Source of the DNA: Saezia sanguinis | GTDB taxonomy: Bacteria > Pseudomonadota > Gammaproteobacteria > Burkholderiales > Burkholderiaceae_C | Direction of reading: 5' to 3' | NCBI RefSeq assembly: GCF_003991585.1 | Contig: NZ_PQSP01000009.1 | Location: 62,001 to 126,000, forward strand | Length of the DNA stretch: 64,000 nt | Translations under genes and position numbers: made by a program | The notes under the pieces: model-generated | Seen by the model: only the letters and a program-made list of their open reading frames with translations | What the model was told of the DNA's origin: nothing | The model's database searches: none | Shown: positions 56,970-64,000 of the stretch, one piece after another | How the letters are laid out: each line of letters begins with the position of its first letter | Position numbering within the stretch: the stretch's first letter is position 1

Positions 56970-57974
56970 GTGCAGGATACATTTGAAAAAGCCGTTGTGT
57001 TTGTCGATTTGAGCAGCAGTACCACGCTGTTTGAAGCCATTGGCGACAAAGACGCAACCGGCTTTGTGCGCAGAATCACCAGCGATATCGCAACGCATTT
57101 GCAGCAGCACGGGGGAAAGGTTCTAAAGTTCCTCGGCGATGGTGTGATGGCGATTTTTGATGAAGCGGAATTCGCTGTGCGGGCCTGCCTTCAACTGGGC
57201 ACGGTGTTCATGGCTTCTGATGCGCTGTCGATGGGGGGCGTGCTTGCGCCAGACCACGGCGTTGCCGTGCGTGTGGGCATTGATTATGGCGCGGTGATTG
57301 AAGTGGACAACGACGCCTATGGCGATATTGTCAACGTTGCTTCCAGGCTGCTGACGCTGGCCAAGCCCGGAGAACTGCTGCTGACGGCGGCGGTTTATAC
57401 GCAACTGGCATTTTCCACGCGCGAAGGCTGCCGGCGTTTGGGGCGGGTATTTCTGCGTGGCAAAAGCTCGCCTGAGCTGATTTATGGCCTGAACCTCTCG
57501 GTGGAAAGCAGTGAGTCAGGGGACATCACCCAGTTCAATGATACCGGCGCCAGTGTCAAACACTTTATCAGTGGCGACATTGTGTCTTCCATAGAGTTGC
57601 AGTTCGGGCAAACGCCTTATTTTTTCGGCAATGAGTCCATGCCGGTCACGATTGGCCGCTCATCCGAGTGTGATCTGGTGGTGCCTGATAACCGGGTGTC
57701 GCGCACCCATGTGCGGCTGGACTGGTTTGATGGTCAGTTCTATCTCACCGATATCAGCATTAATGGTACCATGGTGCAGTACGGGACAAGTGATCTGGAG
57801 TCTTCCTTTCCGCTTTCGCTGCGCCGCCAGCGTTGCGCATTGTCGCGTGACGGGTATATCATTCTGGGATTGCTGGACCGGCATAAGAAAGTAGATGAAT
57901 CCGGTCAGAATATGCCGCCTTTCCTGCGGTTTTCGATTACGAATAAAAAAATAGGGCATCCTGAGGCCGGGTAA
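56970..57974 (+). CDS. Class III adenylate/guanylate cyclase fused to an FHA domain
   Basis: 334-residue cytoplasmic protein. The N-terminal cyclase domain (about 1-180) has the metal site VFVDLSSSTTLFEAIGD, the GDG motif in KFLGDGVMAIFDE, RVGIDYGAVI and GDIVNVASRLLTLAKPGELL. The C-terminal FHA domain (about 205-300) shows PVTIGRSSECDLVVPD, RVSRTHVRLDWFDG and LTDISINGTMVQYG, including the phosphothreonine-binding Arg and Ser. It may make cAMP or cGMP in response to a phosphothreonine partner; no kinase is nearby. GTG 56970 start. clpB follows 58 bases later. Confidence 0.88.
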   Translation: MQDTFEKAVVFVDLSSSTTLFEAIGDKDATGFVRRITSDIATHLQQHGGKVLKFLGDGVMAIFDEAEFAVRACLQLGTVFMASDALSMGGVLAPDHGVAVRVGIDYGAVIEVDNDAYGDIVNVASRLLTLAKPGELLLTAAVYTQLAFSTREGCRRLGRVFLRGKSSPELIYGLNLSVESSESGDITQFNDTGASVKHFISGDIVSSIELQFGQTPYFFGNESMPVTIGRSSECDLVVPDNRVSRTHVRLDWFDGQFYLTDISINGTMVQYGTSDLESSFPLSLRRQRCALSRDGYIILGLLDRHKKVDESGQNMPPFLRFSITNKKIGHPEAG

Positions 57975-58032
57975 CGCTTGAATTTTGTGGCGCTGGTCCT
58001 CAATTAACGGATCAGACAGGAGATATTCATAT

Positions 58033-60639
<2,607 letters not shown>

Positions 60640-60679
60640 GCGGCCCCCGCATCGTGTTCATCGTGTTATCATGAACTTT

Positions 60680-60719
60680 ACCCGGCATCCCCCGCTCAAA
60701 CAGGGTATGCCGGGTTTTT
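60680..60719 (+). terminator. Rho-independent terminator after clpB
   Basis: ACCCGGCAT (60680-60688) pairs with ATGCCGGGT (60707-60715) around an 18-base loop and runs into TTTT. Confidence 0.8.
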
Positions 60720-60731
60720 GATCATCAAGGA

Positions 60732-61082
60732 ATGAAAGTTTTGGCCGCAACCCACTTTATGGATACATTGATTCAGATTATTTTTCGCATTGCGTTGTTT
60801 TTCATCGGGCTGATGTTTTTCATGCTGCTGGTCTTTATCGGCCTGGTGCTCGCAGGGCTGTGGTTGCTGCGCTCGCTGTGGTACAAGATTACCGGAAAAC
60901 CGCGGCCAACGTTCAGTGCATTTCGTTTTACGCCGCGGCAGGGCTTTGATTTCTTTTATGGCCGTGCCGGTCAGAATCCGCCGCGCCCAAGTCAGCGCGC
61001 GATGGACGATGTGGTGGATATTGAAGTTAAAAGCGACCCCACGCATGGGGATGACGATCCTCCGCACCAGATCAACCGCTGA
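60732..61082 (+). CDS. Small membrane protein, unrecognised
   Basis: 116 residues (or 107 from ATG 60759). One long hydrophobic stretch, IIFRIALFFIGLMFFMLLVF onward to LWLL, forms one or two membrane helices; the basic then acidic tail is FRFTPRQGFDFFYGRAGQN and DDVVDIEVKSD. No family recognised. It starts just after the clpB terminator, so it has its own expression. Confidence 0.6.
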   Translation: MKVLAATHFMDTLIQIIFRIALFFIGLMFFMLLVFIGLVLAGLWLLRSLWYKITGKPRPTFSAFRFTPRQGFDFFYGRAGQNPPRPSQRAMDDVVDIEVKSDPTHGDDDPPHQINR

Positions 61083-61152
61083 TGTCTTATTGTTTCCTTG
61101 ACAAGTGCCTGCACCTCATGAGGGGTGAAGTCCCCCATTCAGGGGGCCGGCA

Positions 61153-61854
61153 TTGAGCGCGTTATCCAAACTGGTGGTCCTGATCATTTTTGTGGGGCTC
61201 TTTTTTGTCTGGAAAGAGCATTCGTCGGTATTTCATTCTGAGGCCCGCAAGGGCATGCCCCAGTCTTTGGGTGAGGGGATGATTTGCCCAGTGTTGCCGC
61301 CTTCGGTACGCTCCGGCGCTGACCCTTTGCAAACAAATGTGCCGGCCGGTCTGAGGCCGTTTCAGTTTTCGCAGGCAACCATCATCCCTCTGGCCGGGTA
61401 CAGCATAGAAGCCCGCGTTTTATCGCGCAAGGATTACAGTCACGACGTATCGCCGATGGATATTCTGGTGGGCTGGGGGCCTATGTCCAGAGAAGATGTA
61501 ACCAGCAAGCTTGTTTTCGGCCAGAACCGGCGCTTTGGATCTTGGACCGCCAGAGCCGGAAATCCCCCGATCAGCTATACCGAAATCAACCGTCACGCTG
61601 CCAACATGCATCTGATTCCTGCCAATTACGAGGTGGCCAAGGCGATAGCAGGTATTCGTGCGGACGATACTGTGCGTTTACATGGCTGGCTGGTTCGTGT
61701 TGAGCAGGACAATGGACGGCGCTGGAGCAGTTCACTGTCCCGCACCGATCAGGGTGATGGAGCCTGTGAGCTGATGCTGGTTTGTGACATGAGTATGGTG
61801 TCTACGGCCGCTTCCGATGCGCCTTCATCCGGAAAAACATTTTTATGGTGGTAA
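61153..61854 (+). CDS. Conserved hypothetical exported or anchored protein
   Basis: 233 residues with one N-terminal hydrophobic helix (about 5-20). The centre, YSIEARVLSRKDYSHDVSPMDILVGWGPMSRED, and the later NMHLIPANYEVAKAI and VRLHGWLVRVEQDNG resemble a proteobacterial family of unknown function that I recall but cannot name. TTG 61153 is the most likely start, with AGGGGG 8 bases upstream; a short hairpin (GGGG...CCCCC) overlaps that site and could affect translation. Confidence 0.65.
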   Translation: MSALSKLVVLIIFVGLFFVWKEHSSVFHSEARKGMPQSLGEGMICPVLPPSVRSGADPLQTNVPAGLRPFQFSQATIIPLAGYSIEARVLSRKDYSHDVSPMDILVGWGPMSREDVTSKLVFGQNRRFGSWTARAGNPPISYTEINRHAANMHLIPANYEVAKAIAGIRADDTVRLHGWLVRVEQDNGRRWSSSLSRTDQGDGACELMLVCDMSMVSTAASDAPSSGKTFLWW

Positions 61855-62052
61855 CGCACACCGTCTGCAATGCCGTGTTTTTCAATGACCACCATCTAAA
61901 TGGTGTGCAAAAAATGTGCGAAGCTTTGAGCGGCGGTTTTTGAGATAATCATGGGGTTGTAGCCGCGAATCCGGCAAGATGCATTCGGGCATTTTGCAAT
62001 ACAGGGTTCAGGACAGGCATGTTTGATGAACCGTTTGATATAAGAGCTGACA

Positions 62053-63336
62053 TTGAATACACCCATGCAAACCGCAGCCCCGGAATATGAGAGCCGCTTT
62101 GACCGCAAGAACCATGACTTCCGTGTGATGGCTGTGGTGGGCATTGCGCATGCCATGAGCCACTTTGCGCAGTTGGTACTGCCGCTGCTGTCGCCGCGCA
62201 TGACGGTGGATTTCGGCGTTAACTATACCCAACTGGGGTTTGTGCTGACGGTGTTTTTTGCTTCGTCATTCATTACCCAGACGGCTTCCGGTTTTATTGT
62301 GGATACCAAGGGCCCGCGCCCCATTTTGCTGACCGGGCTGACTTTGATTGTGCTGGGCATCAGCGGGTATGCGTTCAGTACCTCGTACTGGATGCTGCTG
62401 TTGTCGGCGGTGGCGCTGGGCGTGGGGAACGGGGTGTTTCATCCGGCCGATTACACGCTGCTGAACTGGCTGGTGAAGTCCCGGCGGCTGGCACATGCCT
62501 ACAGTGCGCACGGTATTACCGGTACGCTGGGCTGGGCGCTGGCGCCGGTGTTTGTGGTGCCGATTGCGGCGGCCACTTCGTCCTGGCGGATTGCCATGGG
62601 CGCTGCGGCGGCGCTGGTGGCTGTGGTGCTGCTGGTGGTGTTTTCCCAGCGCCGTTTGCTGGGGGGCGCAGCGCTGACAGAGATGAAGCTCTCCGCCAGC
62701 ACCAGGGCTGCCAGCCGTGCTGACAGCCAGGCGTCGCAGGAGTCCACGTTTGCATTTTTAAAGCTGCCCGCCATCTGGATGTGCATGGGCTTTTTCTTTT
62801 TTTATGCGCTCAGTGGCAGTGCTATCCAGACCTACGCGGCCGTGGCGGTGAACGGGCTGTTTGGCCTGTCGGAACAGTGGGCGGCGTATTGCGTCACGTT
62901 TTTCATGGTGGCTTCAATGGCCGGCATGGTTTGGGGTGGTTTTCTGGCTTCTGATCCGTCACGCTGCGAAAAGATTGTCGGCGTCGGTTTTGGCTGCTCG
63001 GCCACGGTGGCGCTGGGGGTGGCTTTCTTGCCGCTGCCGGTGGTGATGGTGCCGGTCATGTTCATGCTGATGGGGTTTGCCACCGGTATTGCCGGGCCTT
63101 CGCGTGACCTGATTGTCAAACGTGCGACGCCGGCCCGTGCCAGTGGCCGGGTGTTTGGCATTGTGTATGCCGGGCTGGATATCGGGCAGGGGCTGGCGCC
63201 GATGATCTATGGCCGCCTGATGGACCACCAGAACTATGCCGGATTGTTCATTGCGCTGGCCGTTGTGCAGGGCGTGTTGATTGCCAGTGCGTTCAATGTG
63301 CGGCGTACCGGGGCCGGAGCCAAGTCTTCCGTATAG
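62053..63336 (+). CDS. MFS transporter, fosmidomycin-resistance (Fsr)-like
   Basis: 427-residue major facilitator with 12 predicted segments. VVGIAHAMSHFAQLVLPLLSP at the first segment, then VDTKGPRPILLTGL and NGVFHPADYTLLNWLV are typical of the Fsr branch; the second half includes GFATGIAGPSRDLIVKRATP. Start is TTG 62053 or ATG 62065; the ribosome site is poor for both. Substrate unknown; Fsr relatives export drugs. Convergent with the SDR gene, only 11 bases apart. Confidence 0.88.
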   Translation: MNTPMQTAAPEYESRFDRKNHDFRVMAVVGIAHAMSHFAQLVLPLLSPRMTVDFGVNYTQLGFVLTVFFASSFITQTASGFIVDTKGPRPILLTGLTLIVLGISGYAFSTSYWMLLLSAVALGVGNGVFHPADYTLLNWLVKSRRLAHAYSAHGITGTLGWALAPVFVVPIAAATSSWRIAMGAAAALVAVVLLVVFSQRRLLGGAALTEMKLSASTRAASRADSQASQESTFAFLKLPAIWMCMGFFFFYALSGSAIQTYAAVAVNGLFGLSEQWAAYCVTFFMVASMAGMVWGGFLASDPSRCEKIVGVGFGCSATVALGVAFLPLPVVMVPVMFMLMGFATGIAGPSRDLIVKRATPARASGRVFGIVYAGLDIGQGLAPMIYGRLMDHQNYAGLFIALAVVQGVLIASAFNVRRTGAGAKSSV

Positions 63337-63347
63337 AGCGGCCTTTT

Positions 63348-64000
63348 TCAGCCTGATTTTTTGTGTGTCTGGCAGATACTTGGCCGCGGTGTGGTCTGGG
63401 GCGGACGTTGGTCAATGCCATCGGTACGGCTGGTGGAGCAGGCCACGTCTTTTTGGGCTTCCAGTTGTTGCAAACGCTCCTGCAGTGCCCGCGAGATGTT
63501 TTTATAGGCATCTTCTCCCAGCGCCAGCCGCAAAGGCGGCTGTGGTGCCTGCGCGGCTTCAATGATGCGGGTGGCTATTTTGACCGGGTCGCCAATGCTT
63601 GGAAAACGCCCCATGGTGAGCAGTTTTCTGTAAAGCCCCACGGTGGACTGCTGATAGGCCGGCAACTGGCCGACAGAGGTTTGCGCATGCTCGTCAATGT
63701 CTGTGGATGCGCGGCCTGGTTGCACAATGGTGATGTGAATATCAAACGCCGCGACTTCGCGCGCGACAGATTCGCAGAACCCTTCAATGCCCCATTTGCT
63801 GGCATGGTACAGGCTCAGCGCCGGAAATGTAATCTGTCCGGCCTCGCTGGAAAGCTGAATAATGCGACCGTGCTTTTGTTGGCGCATATACGGCAGCATG
63901 GCGCGTATCAGGAAGATGGGGCCATACAGGTTGGTCTGAAGCTGCCGGTGTATCTGCTCAGGCTCAAGTTCTTCCAGCGCGCCCAGTAAAACGTAACCCG
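63348..64000 (-). CDS. Short-chain dehydrogenase/reductase, 5' part outside window
   Basis: Classical SDR whose N-terminal NAD(P)-binding glycine motif lies beyond the window edge; the frame stays open to base 64000. Visible are the NLYGPIFLIRAMLPYM segment, the catalytic Ser in GRIIQLSSEAGQI, the YxxxK pair in LYHASKWGIEGF, and VQPGRASTDID after the active site. Oxidoreductase with unknown substrate. The C-terminal end (after about EAQKDVACS) is low in similarity and rich in Pro and Thr. Confidence 0.88.
   Translation of the reverse strand, partial: GYVLLGALEELEPEQIHRQLQTNLYGPIFLIRAMLPYMRQQKHGRIIQLSSEAGQITFPALSLYHASKWGIEGFCESVAREVAAFDIHITIVQPGRASTDIDEHAQTSVGQLPAYQQSTVGLYRKLLTMGRFPSIGDPVKIATRIIEAAQAPQPPLRLALGEDAYKNISRALQERLQQLEAQKDVACSTSRTDGIDQRPPQTTPRPSICQTHKKSG

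Overview
This 64 kb window looks like chromosome from a betaproteobacterium, probably Burkholderiales. That assignment rests on gene content: a full Nap-Nrf-Ccm respiratory block, GrxB, Fpr, TrhP, EmrRAB-type efflux genes, and a regulator resembling the BcepMu gp16 family. Most genes are moderately GC-rich, with a few AT-richer patches (about 11.1-12.3 kb, 16.3-16.7 kb, 52.4-53.5 kb, 56.2-57.0 kb). No rRNA, tRNA, CRISPR array or insertion sequence was recognised. Gene names come from reading motifs and recalling families; no database search was run.

Layout. 0-2.8 kb: the end of a ferric-ion-type ABC importer (permease and ATPase). 3.0-6.4 kb: a long upstream region with a duplicated 48-bp element, then a large autotransporter. 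6.5-17.6 kb: an MGDG-synthase-like glycosyltransferase, an aminoglycoside adenylyltransferase homologue, an XpaC/TelA pair, an unknown membrane protein, an ABC exporter, a PhnB-like protein, the tRNA hydroxylation protein TrhP, a small membrane protein and a VanW-family protein, mostly on the minus strand. 18-21 kb: a 1004-residue ankyrin-repeat protein with a 32-Asp tract. 21.1-29.8 kb: minus-strand housekeeping and stress genes (GrxB, DUF488, hydrolase, phospholipase D-like, pirin) and an emrRAB-like regulator/efflux operon.

30-47 kb is the core of the window: napDAGHBC, then nrfHA, then a ResB/CcsA (System II) pair, then ccmCDEFGH-AB (System I). Together these encode periplasmic nitrate reduction to nitrite, nitrite reduction to ammonium, and the machinery that attaches haem to the many c-type cytochromes involved. 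A perfect FNR-type site (TTGAT-N4-ATCAA) lies upstream of napD and another upstream of nrfH, so both halves are probably switched on together when oxygen is low. NrfA has the special CXXCK haem site, and the neighbouring ResB/CcsA pair is the best candidate for its dedicated haem lyase, since no nrfEFG is present in the window.

47-64 kb: two tandem DUF945 paralogues, a DUF1287 protein, a ferritin-like di-iron protein, a GNAT-YoaP protein in an AT-rich pocket, an HpcH/HpaI aldolase, Fpr, an orphan pair of divergent phage-type regulators with a compact promoter/operator region, a class III cyclase-FHA fusion, ClpB, two small unknown proteins, an Fsr-like MFS transporter and a short-chain dehydrogenase cut by the window edge.
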